35,614 bases of DNA from an uncultured Bacteroides sp. (GTDB taxonomy: Bacteria > Bacteroidota > Bacteroidia > Bacteroidales > Bacteroidaceae): NCBI RefSeq assembly GCF_949298305.1, contig NZ_CASFWU010000019.1, positions 1-35,614 of the forward strand. Reading direction: 5' to 3'. Made by a program: the position numbers and the translations under genes. The number at the start of each line of letters is the position of its first letter. Within the stretch, counting starts at the first letter, position 1. Shown here piece by piece: positions 7,961 to 16,664 of the stretch. The notes beneath the pieces were generated by a model. That model did not search any database and had not been told where the DNA came from. It saw only the letters and a program-made list of their open reading frames with translations.

Positions 7961-9589
7961 CTATTCGCCGACGATGTCTTTCAGCTTGACGCGCTGGAAG
8001 GTGATGTGCGCCACGCTGCTTTCATACAGGATGCCCACGGTCTCCTTGTCCACCATCGTCAGGCAGGAGTATCCCCAGCTGTAGCCTTCGTCCAGCAGCA
8101 GCTGATGCTTCTCGGACCACGTCCGTCCGCCGTCCAGGCTGACCTTGATGGTCATGTCCTTGCGCTGCTTGTCCGAGTCGGGGTTGGAGAAGATGAGAAG
8201 GTCCTTGCCCAGCACGTTGTCTTCCGCCCTGACGCTGATGAGGCTGGCCATGCAGACGGGTTCGCGCAAGGCCGAGCGCGAGGACTCGTGTTCCTGCCAC
8301 GTCTGTCCCAGGTCCGTCGTGGTGCAGACGGCCCGGCTGCCGCCGCGGTTGTCGCGCATGTTCAGCATCAGCACGCCGGGCTCCACCTCGGCCACCTGTG
8401 CTTCGGTGGTGTTGGTGCGTGCCGGCTGGTGGATGGTCCACTTCTGGCCGCCGTCCTTGCTGTACATGATGCCCGCGTTGGGCACACGTGTCTTGTCGAT
8501 GAACTGGATGGGGAATACCAGCGTGCCGTCCGCCATCGTGATGCCCCGTCCGGGTCCCTGGAGCAGGAAGTACCATTCGGGCAGCTTCACCTGCTTGGTG
8601 ATGTTGATGGGGGCCGACCACGTCTTGCCGTCGTCGGTACTCTTGGCCAGCACCAGTTGGGCGGTATGGTTCAGGTCCATGCCGGGATGCGAGCTCCACC
8701 AGGCCCGCTGGTTGCCCATGCCGTGCGACCAGGCTGCCACAATCCAGATGGTGTTCGTGCGGGTGTCTACCAGTATCGAGGGGTCGCCCACGCCGTTCTG
8801 GGCCGCGGGCAGGCCGCCGTACTCGCCGAAGGCAATGGGCAGGCGCATCTTCTCCCACGTGCGTCCGCCGTCCGTGCTGCGGCTCAGGCCGATGTCGATG
8901 TGCTCCTGCAGGTCGACGCTGCTGTTATAGCGCACGTCGTAGACGCCCAGCAGCGTGCCCTTGTTGGAAGTGACCAGGCCCGGGATGCGGAAGGCGGCCG
9001 AACCGTCGTCGCCCGCATGGCGCACGCCCACGCCCATGCGTCTCACCAGCCCCGCAGGCGATACCGACGCTACGGGCAGCTGCTTGCCGTCGGCACCGGC
9101 TGCGGTCACCTCGGCCGTCAGCTTCGTGTCGGGCGAGGCCTTGGGGTTCATTTCCAGGCTCACCCAGAAGTAGTTGACGCCGGGAAACAGCGTCTGCCCG
9201 CCGTCCAGCCTGACCGTGTTCTTCGCGGGCTTGGCCTCCGCCTTCTTCACGGAGTAGGAGGGGTTGGCGGCCCTCGTCTGGCCGGGCTGCTGGCTGGAGA
9301 TGTACTCCACGGGGGCAAAGCGTCCCTTGCCGCGGTCCTGCAGGGCCTCCGTACCGCCGTAATAGAGCTTCACAGACTTGATTTCATTCAGCGGGGTGCC
9401 GTCGGCAAAGTTCAGCGTCACGTAGTCGAGCACTTTCGCCTCCTTGGCGTCCAGGCGCAGATAAAACAGCACATTGTCCTGCCTGTCTGTCAGGACGGGG
9501 ATTTGGGGCGCACGCACCCAGAGCGTGTCGGCGGCCCACGCGGACACGACCGACAACAAACTCAATACAAGGATAAAGGTCTTCTTCAT
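7961..9589 (-). CDS. nanH: secreted sialidase (GH33, NanH type)
   Basis: This exo-alpha-sialidase releases terminal sialic acid from host glycans outside the cytoplasm. The product has 542 residues. A signal peptide (MKKTFILVLSLLSVVSAWA) precedes an N-terminal beta domain (about 22-180) and a six-bladed propeller. FRIP is at residues 200-203, where R201 is the first of the arginine triad. Asp boxes include STDGGRTW, STDDGKTW, SKDGGQKW, TTDLGQTW and SLDGGRTW. GGSRAV (about 416-421) and WGYSCL, with probable nucleophile Y507, are also present. Length and domain order match Bacteroides sialidases such as that of B. thetaiotaomicron. It is the last gene of the nan operon, 56 bp after the permease. 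Confidence 0.96.
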   Translation of the reverse strand: MKKTFILVLSLLSVVSAWAADTLWVRAPQIPVLTDRQDNVLFYLRLDAKEAKVLDYVTLNFADGTPLNEIKSVKLYYGGTEALQDRGKGRFAPVEYISSQQPGQTRAANPSYSVKKAEAKPAKNTVRLDGGQTLFPGVNYFWVSLEMNPKASPDTKLTAEVTAAGADGKQLPVASVSPAGLVRRMGVGVRHAGDDGSAAFRIPGLVTSNKGTLLGVYDVRYNSSVDLQEHIDIGLSRSTDGGRTWEKMRLPIAFGEYGGLPAAQNGVGDPSILVDTRTNTIWIVAAWSHGMGNQRAWWSSHPGMDLNHTAQLVLAKSTDDGKTWSAPINITKQVKLPEWYFLLQGPGRGITMADGTLVFPIQFIDKTRVPNAGIMYSKDGGQKWTIHQPARTNTTEAQVAEVEPGVLMLNMRDNRGGSRAVCTTTDLGQTWQEHESSRSALREPVCMASLISVRAEDNVLGKDLLIFSNPDSDKQRKDMTIKVSLDGGRTWSEKHQLLLDEGYSWGYSCLTMVDKETVGILYESSVAHITFQRVKLKDIVGE

Positions 9590-9645
9590 ATTTTTCCGGT
9601 TAAAACTTACACGAATGGGAATTCATCAATGGCCGGCGGCGGGCG

Positions 9646-10881
9646 TCATTCCTGCCTGTCGGTCTTGGGTCTGAGGGAGTACAGCTGCACGCACAGCGCC
9701 ACGGCCACCACGACGGCCAGCATGGCAAAGCCGGCTCCCAGGTTTCCGCCGTCGCCCCAGCGTCCCAGCAGGCTGGTGATGAAGGCTCCGGCAAATACGC
9801 CCACCATGTTCATGATGCCGTAGGCCGTGGCCCGCTGCCGGGCCGGCACGAACTGGCAGAGGATGGGCATGTTGTTGGCGTCAAACATGCCGTAGCCGAT
9901 GCCGAACAGCAGTCCGGCTCCCACAACGGCCGCGATGCTGTGGCCGTAGCCCAGCAGCAGCAGCGAGGGGATGGTCAGGCCCAGCCCGATGGCTCCGGTG
10001 TAGACGCGTCCGCGCAGGTTCTTCTGCACCCAGCGGTCGGACAGCACCCCGCCCAGGATGACACCGACAAAGGACGAGACGGCAATGGTGATGGTGGAGA
10101 GGGGGCCTGCCTGCGACATGGGCATGTCCAGGTTCTCGGAAAAGAGCGTGGGAAGCCAGTTCTTCGTGGCCCATCCGGGCAGGCTGGGTGCTGCGAAGTA
10201 GAGCAATATGACCCAGAAGGCCACGTTGCCCAGCAGCGACTTCAGGCTTACACCCACCGGCTCTTTGGGCTGGCGCAGCGGTCGGTCGGCCGTTTCCGCC
10301 GTCTTCTTGTCGCGCAGGAAGAACATCAGCACCACGGCATAGGCAATGCCGATGATGCCAAACCAGTGGAACGTCGTGTGCCAGGAGTAGGCGGCGGCCA
10401 CTGTGGCGCCGAAGCCGCCCACGGCCTGTCCCGTGTATAGTCCCGTCATGTGAATGCCGACCGCCAGCGAGCGGGTCTTCTCCGAATGGTAATCGGCTAT
10501 CAGGGAGAGGCCCGCAGGAATGTAGAGGGCTTCGCTGACTCCCATCAGCGCACGCAGCCAGAACACCTGGCTGAAGGTGGTGGCAACGCCCATCAGGTAG
10601 GTCACCGCCGACCACACAAACAGGCTGCCCACAATCAGCCACTTGCGGTTGAGGCGGTCGGCAATGATGCCCGAAACGGGGCTCATGAATCCGTAGATGT
10701 AGAGGAAGATGGCCATCAGCCACCCGAAGTTGGTGGCGGACTGTAGCTCTACGATGTCCACCTGCATGGCGTCCTTCATGGTACTGAGCATCTGGCGGTC
10801 CATGTAGTTGAGCAAGGCGACGCCCCACAGCAGCGCCACCACTACCCACGGATAGATTTTAGAAGTTTTTTTCACGTTCAT
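9646..10881 (-). CDS. nanT: MFS permease, probable sialic acid transporter (NanT type)
   Basis: The product has 411 residues and about 12 predicted membrane segments. An early charged motif (LNYMDRQMLS) and the loop GIIADRLNRKW between TM2 and TM3 are typical of the anion:cation symporter group of the major facilitator superfamily. A second copy of the loop motif (GGVLSDRWVQKNLRG) begins the second half. Substrate cannot be read from the sequence. It lies between the lyase/epimerase pair and the sialidase, which corresponds to NanT in the known Bacteroides fragilis nanLET pathway, so inner-membrane uptake of N-acetylneuraminate is the best inference. Confidence 0.88.
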   Translation of the reverse strand: MNVKKTSKIYPWVVVALLWGVALLNYMDRQMLSTMKDAMQVDIVELQSATNFGWLMAIFLYIYGFMSPVSGIIADRLNRKWLIVGSLFVWSAVTYLMGVATTFSQVFWLRALMGVSEALYIPAGLSLIADYHSEKTRSLAVGIHMTGLYTGQAVGGFGATVAAAYSWHTTFHWFGIIGIAYAVVLMFFLRDKKTAETADRPLRQPKEPVGVSLKSLLGNVAFWVILLYFAAPSLPGWATKNWLPTLFSENLDMPMSQAGPLSTITIAVSSFVGVILGGVLSDRWVQKNLRGRVYTGAIGLGLTIPSLLLLGYGHSIAAVVGAGLLFGIGYGMFDANNMPILCQFVPARQRATAYGIMNMVGVFAGAFITSLLGRWGDGGNLGAGFAMLAVVVAVALCVQLYSLRPKTDRQE

Positions 10882-10926
10882 CAGATTTTGCGGAGAGGTA
10901 TCAAAGGTTTTCTGGAAGAATTGGGG

Positions 10927-12132
10927 TTACTGCGGTTTCGACGGGCTGTCCCCGCCGTCCAGCATTGTGCGGCACAGCTCGTAGCCCTTGGTCATCATGC
11001 GCGGGATGTGGAACGGCCCCTTGAAGAGGTTCCCCTTGGCGGGCTGGGCCACGGTGCCGTCGCGGTGCAGGTAGCCGTACCACTCGCCGTAGCGGCTGTC
11101 GGGGAAGTGGGCATACGTCCAGTCGCTGATGCGTTTGTGCATGTCCAGGTATTTCGGCTCGCCCGTCACCTTGTACGCGTAGAGGGTGGCAATGATGGCT
11201 TCGGTCTGCGGCCACCAGAACTTCATGTCCTGCGAATAGTCCTGCGGAGGGAAGTTCCTGCAGTCCCTGAAGTTGATGATGCCTCCGTACGTCTCGTCCC
11301 AGCCCCACTGCCACGACCAGTCGAGGATGGTAAGCGCCATGTCCGTCAGTTCGCGGTCTCCGCCGCGGTCGGCAGCCACGTCCAGCAGGAACCAGGCTGT
11401 TTCGATGCAGTGGCCGGGATTGATGAGGCGCCCGTTCAGGTTGTCGATGAACTCGCCCTTGGGGCCTACCGTCTCCAGCAGGGCCTTGAACTCGGGGTGC
11501 ATGAAGCAGTGGCGCAGCGCGTGGACGGACTCGTCAATCTGCCGGTCCAGCTCGGGGTCGTCGGCCACCTTCTTGAGGCGCGAGGCCACGTTGACCATAA
11601 TCATGGTGATGGAATGTCCCTGTGCCTGGAAGGCCGGCAGATACTTGGGCTCCAGCAGGCCGGGGGTGGAGAGGAAGCGGCGCATGTCCTTGAACAGCCG
11701 CAGGGCCTTGCCGGCATACTCGCGGCTGCCTGTGGCCAGCGCATACTCCGCCATGGCGATGGCCGCGAAGCTCTCGCTGAACACGTACCTCCGCTTGCGC
11801 AGGGGCACGCCCTCGGCAGTCACCTCGAAATACATCCGCCCGTCCGTGTCGAAGCAGTGGGCTTCAATGAAGTCGAGCGTGCTTTTGGCGGCATCGAGCC
11901 ACTCCGGGCGTTTCTCTATGTGGTTGTAGGCATAGCAGCAGGCAAAGGCAAAGCGCCCCTGAAACCAGACCGACTTGGTGGAGTCCATCAGGCGGCCTTC
12001 GCGGTCCACGCAGGTATATACGCCCCCGTGCTGCCTGTCGAGGCCGTGCTCCAGCCAGAAGGGCATGATGTTGGTGAGCATGTCGTCCCTGTAACGGCCT
12101 GCCCAGTAGTTCAGATAGACAGATTGATCCAT
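10927..12132 (-). CDS. nanE: N-acylglucosamine 2-epimerase (AGE family, NanE of Bacteroides)
   Basis: The enzyme interconverts ManNAc and GlcNAc, so ManNAc from the lyase can enter amino-sugar metabolism. The product has 401 residues and an (alpha/alpha)6-barrel. Family motifs are RRYVFSESFAAIAMAEYA (about 114-131), GHCIETAWFL (240-249) and FKGPFHIPR (370-378). H241 and H375 align with the two catalytic histidines known in AGE enzymes. The start at 12132 is preferred over 12171 because AGGAACGGG lies just before it on the coding strand and it leaves a 16-bp gap from nanA. Unlike E. coli NanE, this family works on the unphosphorylated sugar. Confidence 0.93.
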   Translation of the reverse strand: MDQSVYLNYWAGRYRDDMLTNIMPFWLEHGLDRQHGGVYTCVDREGRLMDSTKSVWFQGRFAFACCYAYNHIEKRPEWLDAAKSTLDFIEAHCFDTDGRMYFEVTAEGVPLRKRRYVFSESFAAIAMAEYALATGSREYAGKALRLFKDMRRFLSTPGLLEPKYLPAFQAQGHSITMIMVNVASRLKKVADDPELDRQIDESVHALRHCFMHPEFKALLETVGPKGEFIDNLNGRLINPGHCIETAWFLLDVAADRGGDRELTDMALTILDWSWQWGWDETYGGIINFRDCRNFPPQDYSQDMKFWWPQTEAIIATLYAYKVTGEPKYLDMHKRISDWTYAHFPDSRYGEWYGYLHRDGTVAQPAKGNLFKGPFHIPRMMTKGYELCRTMLDGGDSPSKPQ

Positions 12133-12148
12133 ATCCCGTTCCTCCGCC

Positions 12149-13066
12149 TTAGAATTGGTTGCAACGCTCAAAGAAACGGATGGCCTCCAGTTCGGCCTTC
12201 ATGCGGTTTTCCTCCTCGTCCGTCATGTTCTGGAAAGGAGTGCGGTTCTTGCCCAGGTCCAGGCCGATGAGCTTCATGATGCGCTTGCCGGCCACGATGT
12301 TGCCGCGGTAGTGGCAGATGACGTTGATGACTTCCTGCGAGAAGTTCTGCAGCTCGCGCGCCTTCTCCAGGTCGCCCGCCTTCCAGGCGTCGAGGATGCC
12401 CACCAGGTTGATGCCGTTGTAGTTGGTGGTGCCCCCGATGCCGCCCTGGGCGCCGCCCATGGCCAGCGCGGGCAGGATGGTCTCGTCCTGGCCGTGCAGC
12501 ATGTCGTACTTGCCGTTCTTGTAGAGGCGGCACTGGTTGTACTCATAGATGCTCTCGTAGGTGTACTTGATGCCCGCAAAGTTGGGGATGCGTCCGTCCA
12601 CGGCCTCCAGCAGGGCGGTCATGGGCAGGTACGCGCCGTTGAAGGCGGGGATGTGGTAATAGTAGAAGGGAAGGCCGGGCGCGCCGGAGGCAATCTCCTC
12701 GCAATACTTCACCAGCTCTTCGATGCGGCCGATTTTGGGGAATGGCGGCGCCATCGCGCCGATGCCCCACGCCCCGATGCGCGCGGCATGTTCGGCCAGC
12801 ATCCGGCTGGACTTCACGCAGCAGCTGCCCACGTGGACAATCACCTTGAAGCCTGCGGGGGCCACCCGCATCCATTCTTCGGCCAGTCTCATCCGTTCTT
12901 CTTCGGTGAGCATGTAGCCCTCGCCGGACGAACCGTTGATAAACACTCCCTTCAGCCCGTTCTTGGCCAGCATCCGGGCATAAGCCCCGATGGGCGCGTA
13001 ATTCACTTCCCCGTTTTTATCAAAAGGTGTGAAAGGGGCGTCTATTAATCCAATAATTTTTTCCAT
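12149..13066 (-). CDS. nanA: N-acetylneuraminate lyase
   Basis: The lyase splits N-acetylneuraminate into ManNAc and pyruvate in the cytosol. The product has 305 residues and the DapA/NAL TIM-barrel fold. The carboxylate-binding GSSGE motif is at 45-49, the catalytic tyrosine in YYYHIP at Y137, and the Schiff-base lysine in GIKYT at K167. It is called NanL in B. fragilis. It is the first gene after the AT-rich promoter at 13104-13134 and is followed within 16 bp by the epimerase. Confidence 0.95.
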   Translation of the reverse strand: MEKIIGLIDAPFTPFDKNGEVNYAPIGAYARMLAKNGLKGVFINGSSGEGYMLTEEERMRLAEEWMRVAPAGFKVIVHVGSCCVKSSRMLAEHAARIGAWGIGAMAPPFPKIGRIEELVKYCEEIASGAPGLPFYYYHIPAFNGAYLPMTALLEAVDGRIPNFAGIKYTYESIYEYNQCRLYKNGKYDMLHGQDETILPALAMGGAQGGIGGTTNYNGINLVGILDAWKAGDLEKARELQNFSQEVINVICHYRGNIVAGKRIMKLIGLDLGKNRTPFQNMTDEEENRMKAELEAIRFFERCNQF

Positions 13067-13103
13067 AGCAGACAGATTTAATGAATAATTTTATTAATTA
13101 GCG

Positions 13104-13134
13104 CAAATATATACAATTGCAAGCATAAGCCCAA
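13104..13134 (-). promoter_or_regulatory. promoter of nanA-nanE-nanT-nanH (Bacteroides type)
   Basis: On the minus strand TTG (13132-13134), 20 nt and TATATTTG (13104-13111) match the Bacteroides -33/-7 pattern. The leader to the ATG at 13066 is about 35 nt and AT-rich, in sharp contrast to the flanking GC-rich genes. I see no clear operator palindrome. Confidence 0.75.
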
Positions 13135-13195
13135 GTAAAAGAAAAAGAAATCGAGCCGTGCAGGGCGTTTTTCAAGACGGCATGGGTGAGGGGGG

Positions 13196-14296
13196 TCAGT
13201 CAGGTAGGGGAATGCCCACTATCTGCGGGGTCCGGATGCCCGGTTTTACCTCGCCGCACACCATCCACAACCGTCCCTCGCGGTGGAGCAGGACGCCTCC
13301 CGCCTTGCCCATGCCTTCGGCGGCGGGATGCACCTGCCACGTCCGGCGGGCGGGGTCATACTCCAGGATGTCCCGGTTGAATGAGTACCATTCCACGGGC
13401 TTTCTCAGGTAGTCGGCGGGGCCTCTTCCCTCCATCGCTTCCTTGAATATGCGATAATCCACTCCTCCGGTGAGGTACAGCCTGCCGCCCACGCTGACGC
13501 CTGCCCCGCCCGACAGGGCATACCGTCCGCCACCGGCCGGGGTGGGGAAGGGGATGGGGCCGCTCCACTTGCCGTCCTCTGCCGAGTAGGCCAGCAGGCT
13601 GGCCGGAAGGGTGCAGCGGTTGTCCGGCTTGTCGTACATGAAGCCGCCCGCCAGATAGAGCGTCTTGCCGCAGGCCAGCAGCACGGGTTGTACGCGCTGT
13701 CCGCCCGGATAGTCTGCAAGGCGGGTCCACGCGCTGTCGGCGTCGGGGCGGAGGGCGTAGAGCGCGCGGCCTCCGTCGCCCTGGTTGCCGCCTGTCACGT
13801 AGACCACCCCGTCGGCGCAGGTTGCCGCGGCGTTGTCCACCGCGACGGGCAGTGGCGGTAGGCTGCGCACTGCCAGCCGCCGGCCGCCTTCTGCCGGCTC
13901 AATGCGGAACACTTGCGTCAGACTGGAATCGGCGCACTGCCCGCCGATGCACACCAGCCCCTTTTCCGTTTCTGCCGATGCGCCATAGGCCACCGGCAGC
14001 GGCAGCTCGGCCGCGGGCTTCCATGCCGACGCCGTATCTGCCGTGTCCAGCGCGTAAACCTGCGGGTAGTAGACTTTCGGGCCACCGTCGGCGGCGGCCA
14101 CACCGGGGAAGTTGCATCCTCCGCCCACTACCAGCCAGCGCCCCACGAAGCCGGCGAAGGGGGCGGAGACGCCGCCTGGCACGGGATAGTCGGGCAGGCG
14201 GCAGGCCGGCTGCGAGGGGGAGGGGGAACAGCCGGCCAGTGAAAGGGCCAGGCAGGCGGGGGCAAGAAGTCTTTTGAAGGGGAACATGTCTTTCAT
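13196..14296 (-). CDS. nanM: kelch-repeat lipoprotein, NanM-like sialic acid mutarotase
   Basis: NanM-type kelch propellers speed conversion of alpha- to beta-N-acetylneuraminate after sialidase release. The product has 366 residues from MKDMFPFKRLL. A lipobox LAGC puts the lipidated cysteine at residue 23, so the protein is probably anchored on the outer membrane or in the periplasm. Kelch-like blades show repeated GG motifs (VVGGGCNFPG, VCIGGQCADS, VYVTGGNQGD, LYLAGGFMYD, LYLTGGVDYR). The open frame extends upstream to 14701, but that part has no signal peptide and overlaps the next gene. It is 129 bp upstream of nanA, with a separate promoter between. Assignment as NanM rests on the fold and the context. 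Confidence 0.82.
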   Translation of the reverse strand: MKDMFPFKRLLAPACLALSLAGCSPSPSQPACRLPDYPVPGGVSAPFAGFVGRWLVVGGGCNFPGVAAADGGPKVYYPQVYALDTADTASAWKPAAELPLPVAYGASAETEKGLVCIGGQCADSSLTQVFRIEPAEGGRRLAVRSLPPLPVAVDNAAATCADGVVYVTGGNQGDGGRALYALRPDADSAWTRLADYPGGQRVQPVLLACGKTLYLAGGFMYDKPDNRCTLPASLLAYSAEDGKWSGPIPFPTPAGGGRYALSGGAGVSVGGRLYLTGGVDYRIFKEAMEGRGPADYLRKPVEWYSFNRDILEYDPARRTWQVHPAAEGMGKAGGVLLHREGRLWMVCGEVKPGIRTPQIVGIPLPD

Positions 14297-14355
14297 ATCG
14301 TCAGATTTTAAAATGGATTCGGGCCGACGGCGTGCCGGTGCGGGGGCTGACGGCT

Positions 14356-15090
14356 TCAGATGGGGGTGGGGAAGTGCCTCAGCTCGGAGCGCAGCCCGCG
14401 GGCTTTCCCGTCCGTCATGCTGTCCAGCAACGCCCAGAAGCGGTCGCCGTGGTTCATCTCGCGGGTGTGCGCCAGCTCGTGCAGCAGCACATATTCTATC
14501 AGATGCCGGGGCAGGAGGAGCAGGCGGCAGGAAAGGTTGATGCTCTGCCGGGTGGAGCAGCTGCCCCACCGCCCGGTGCTCGTGTTGATTCTGACTTCGC
14601 GGTAGGTCAGCCCGTGCCGCTGCGCCAGCCCGGCCAGCAGCGGGGGAAGCACCGTCTGGGCCTTGTCGCGCAAGGCCTCGGTCACCACTTTCTTCAGCCA
14701 CTCCTGCAAGGAAGGGTCCGAGAAGTCGGTGCGGTGCGGATAGAGAATCGTTGTGCTTACGGGATTGGTCCGAAGCTGGAATTTCTTGGTGTCGGATGCA
14801 ATCATCGCCAGATGGAAGTAGTCCGCGTCAATCCGGAAGCGGGGGGTGATGAGGTGTCGGGGGGTGCGGGCCGCCAGTACCCGCAAGCGGGGCCGGAGCT
14901 CGTCCAGCGCCTGCCTCACCTTGCCCCACTTCGTCAGCCGGGGCACGGTCACCACAAGGCCTCCGTCCGCTCCGTGGAATATCAGCCGGCTGGCACGCGA
15001 GTTGACCCGCACCATGACGGTACCCAGTTCCTCGTCTTCCAGATACTCGCCGGTAATGCAATGTTGGTTGTCGTTCATCGTTTCTTTCAT
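14356..15090 (-). CDS. YgjP-type (DUF45, M48-like) metallopeptidase
   Basis: The product has 244 residues. The zinc-binding motif HELAH is followed by the family signature REMNHGDRFW in LLHELAHTREMNHGDRFW near the C-terminus. An upstream block (GRWGSCSTRQSINLSCRLLLLPRHLIEY) is also characteristic of the family. There is no signal peptide, so it is cytosolic. The family often accompanies restriction or DNA-processing genes elsewhere, but nothing of that kind is adjacent here. The substrate is unknown. The start at 15090 (MKETMNDNQHC) gives the usual length. Confidence 0.9.
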   Translation of the reverse strand: MKETMNDNQHCITGEYLEDEELGTVMVRVNSRASRLIFHGADGGLVVTVPRLTKWGKVRQALDELRPRLRVLAARTPRHLITPRFRIDADYFHLAMIASDTKKFQLRTNPVSTTILYPHRTDFSDPSLQEWLKKVVTEALRDKAQTVLPPLLAGLAQRHGLTYREVRINTSTGRWGSCSTRQSINLSCRLLLLPRHLIEYVLLHELAHTREMNHGDRFWALLDSMTDGKARGLRSELRHFPTPI

Positions 15091-15182
15091 TGGTCCGTAT
15101 CAGGCAGGCGTCCAGCCTGCCGTTAGCATAGCACAAAAGAACAAACTTTCGGACAAATTCGCAATACTTTTATCCACAAAAA

Positions 15183-15208
15183 CGGACATGCTGTCCGGAA
15201 ACGGACAG
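15183..15208. promoter_or_regulatory. two mutually exclusive hairpins upstream of the metallopeptidase
   Basis: TGTCCG (15192-15197) can pair with CGGACA at 15183-15188 across a 3-nt loop. Alternatively, CTGTCCG (15191-15197) can pair with CGGACAG at 15202-15208 across a GAAA tetraloop. On the minus strand the first hairpin is followed by five T residues, which makes it terminator-like for transcripts entering the metallopeptidase gene. The stem is short. Confidence 0.4.
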
Positions 15209-15406
15209 TGCTTTAAACAGACATCCGGCTCATTGTCAGCCAACTGGGCTTTTGGTACGCTTCTTGCAAATCCGTTGTCGGAAATTGCCGCATGCCGGCG
15301 GCGGGACGGGCGGGAGTAAAATAATGCCCCGCCTTGCAACTTTCTTCCTGCCGTCTGCGTCTAAATGGATAAAAGAAGGATGTTTTACTTTAAACTTACA
15401 ACGGAT

Positions 15407-16282
15407 ATGAAGAAACTGACAACTCTCGCAACTCTCTTCCTGCTGGTCTTCAGCATAAGCTCGTGCGCACAATCGTACAGACACCGCTTCAGCACGGGAA
15501 ACAGCTGGCTGGGCGGCAAAGAGGTGAAAGCAAGCAAGAACTACGTGACCAAGGAAATCAAGGTGAAGGACTTCGACCGCATACAGGTGGAAGGCAGCCT
15601 GGACGTCACCTACAAGCAGCAGACGGGCAAGCCCGAAGTGGAAATCTACACGTCGGACAACATCGTGGACCTGCTGGACATCTACGTAAAGGGGGGCACG
15701 CTGTACCTCAATTTCAAGAAGAACGTAAGCGTGGCCTACAACAAACTGGAAATCCGTGTCTGCTCGAACCGGCTGGGCTACGCCAGCGTGACGGGCTCGG
15801 GCAGCCTGGACCTGGCCAACGCCCTGAACACGGACAACCTGGAACTGAAGGTGACGGGCTCGGGCGACATCACGGGCGGCGACATCAGCTGCACGGAGGG
15901 ATTCACGGCGTCGGTGACGGGTTCGGGTGACTTCAAGTGCAAACAGCTCACCACCCGGATGCTGAACGTCGGCGTGACAGGCTCGGGCGACCTGAACGTG
16001 GAAAACGCTTCCGCCACTTCGGTGGTGGCCAACGTGGCCGGGTCGGGAACCCTGAAAATCAAAGGTAAGGCCGAAGAGGCCGAATACAGCGTGGCAGGCT
16101 CGGGCGACCTGCTGGCCAGCGACTTCGAGGTACAGCGCGTATCGGCCGCCGTGGCGGGCTCGGGCGACATCAAGTGCCACGCTGTAAAGTTCCTGAAAGC
16201 ACGCACCAACGGCAGCGGTGACATCGGCTACAAAGGAAATCCCGAACTGGACTACCCGAAAAAAGGACTCTACAAACTCTAA
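15407..16282 (+). CDS. DUF2807 (head GIN domain) lipoprotein with beta-helix repeats
   Basis: The product has 291 residues. A signal peptide ends in a lipobox with cysteine at residue 20 (FSISSC), so it is an exported lipoprotein. From about residue 128 the chain repeats V-T/A-G-S-G-D/S eight times (near 130, 151, 172, 192, 212, 231, 251 and 269), with an 18-21 residue period. This is typical of the DUF2807 putative auto-transporter/adhesin head GIN domain and of a right-handed beta-helix. The function in Bacteroidetes is not established. The start at 15407 is chosen over 15365 because it places the signal peptide at the N-terminus. An intrinsic terminator follows at 16396. Confidence 0.9.
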   Translation: MKKLTTLATLFLLVFSISSCAQSYRHRFSTGNSWLGGKEVKASKNYVTKEIKVKDFDRIQVEGSLDVTYKQQTGKPEVEIYTSDNIVDLLDIYVKGGTLYLNFKKNVSVAYNKLEIRVCSNRLGYASVTGSGSLDLANALNTDNLELKVTGSGDITGGDISCTEGFTASVTGSGDFKCKQLTTRMLNVGVTGSGDLNVENASATSVVANVAGSGTLKIKGKAEEAEYSVAGSGDLLASDFEVQRVSAAVAGSGDIKCHAVKFLKARTNGSGDIGYKGNPELDYPKKGLYKL

Positions 16283-16395
16283 TGAAAATCCCGCCGGACG
16301 GGCGGGAGGAAAACTACCACATAAATTCTCTCTGACGGCTCCCTACCCGACCATACCCAAGGGGGACAGAGCCGTCCACAATCGACACATTTTGG

Positions 16396-16423
16396 AAAAG
16401 GCTTCCGCGAGGAAGCCTTTTTT
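16396..16423 (+). terminator. intrinsic terminator of the DUF2807 gene
   Basis: GGCTTCC, loop GCGA, GGAAGCC, then six T residues, with an A-run on the 5' side. It lies about 115 bp after the stop codon and could work in both directions. Confidence 0.8.
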
Positions 16424-16475
16424 ATGCGGAGGACGGACGGCGGAAAAGGCTGCGAACCACAAGCCATGCGGAGCC

Positions 16476-16585
16476 GCCGGATGGGGCGCCTGCATCCCGT
16501 CCGGACGAAGCCTGCACGGTCTGCGGACGAAGCTTGCACGGTCTGCGGTCGGTGCAAGCACGGTTCTCGGACCATGCAAGCATGG
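16476..16585. repeat. 22-bp tandem array B (four units plus a remnant)
   Basis: Read on the minus strand, 22-bp units end at 16585, 16563, 16541 and 16519, with cores CCATGCTTGCATGGTCCG, CCGTGCTTGCACCGACCG, CCGTGCAAGCTTCGTCCG and CCGTGCAGGCTTCGTCCG. A degenerate fifth unit covers 16476-16497. The first core begins with the perfect dyad CCATGC-TT-GCATGG. Orientation is opposite to arrays A, C and D. Confidence 0.88.
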
Positions 16586-16664
16586 CCCAAGCACTGGCCA
16601 TCAAGGCTGAAGGAAGGCGGCCGGACTACAGGCCGGGAGACGCAAGTCCGCGCTTCGGCCAAGG

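Noticed and set aside
7290..7989. Several open frames of 70-320 codons in the gap after the 6773 gene
   Set aside because: They read through a 22-bp repeat (not a multiple of 3), have Arg/Pro/Ala-rich translations, overlap each other on both strands and lack plausible starts.
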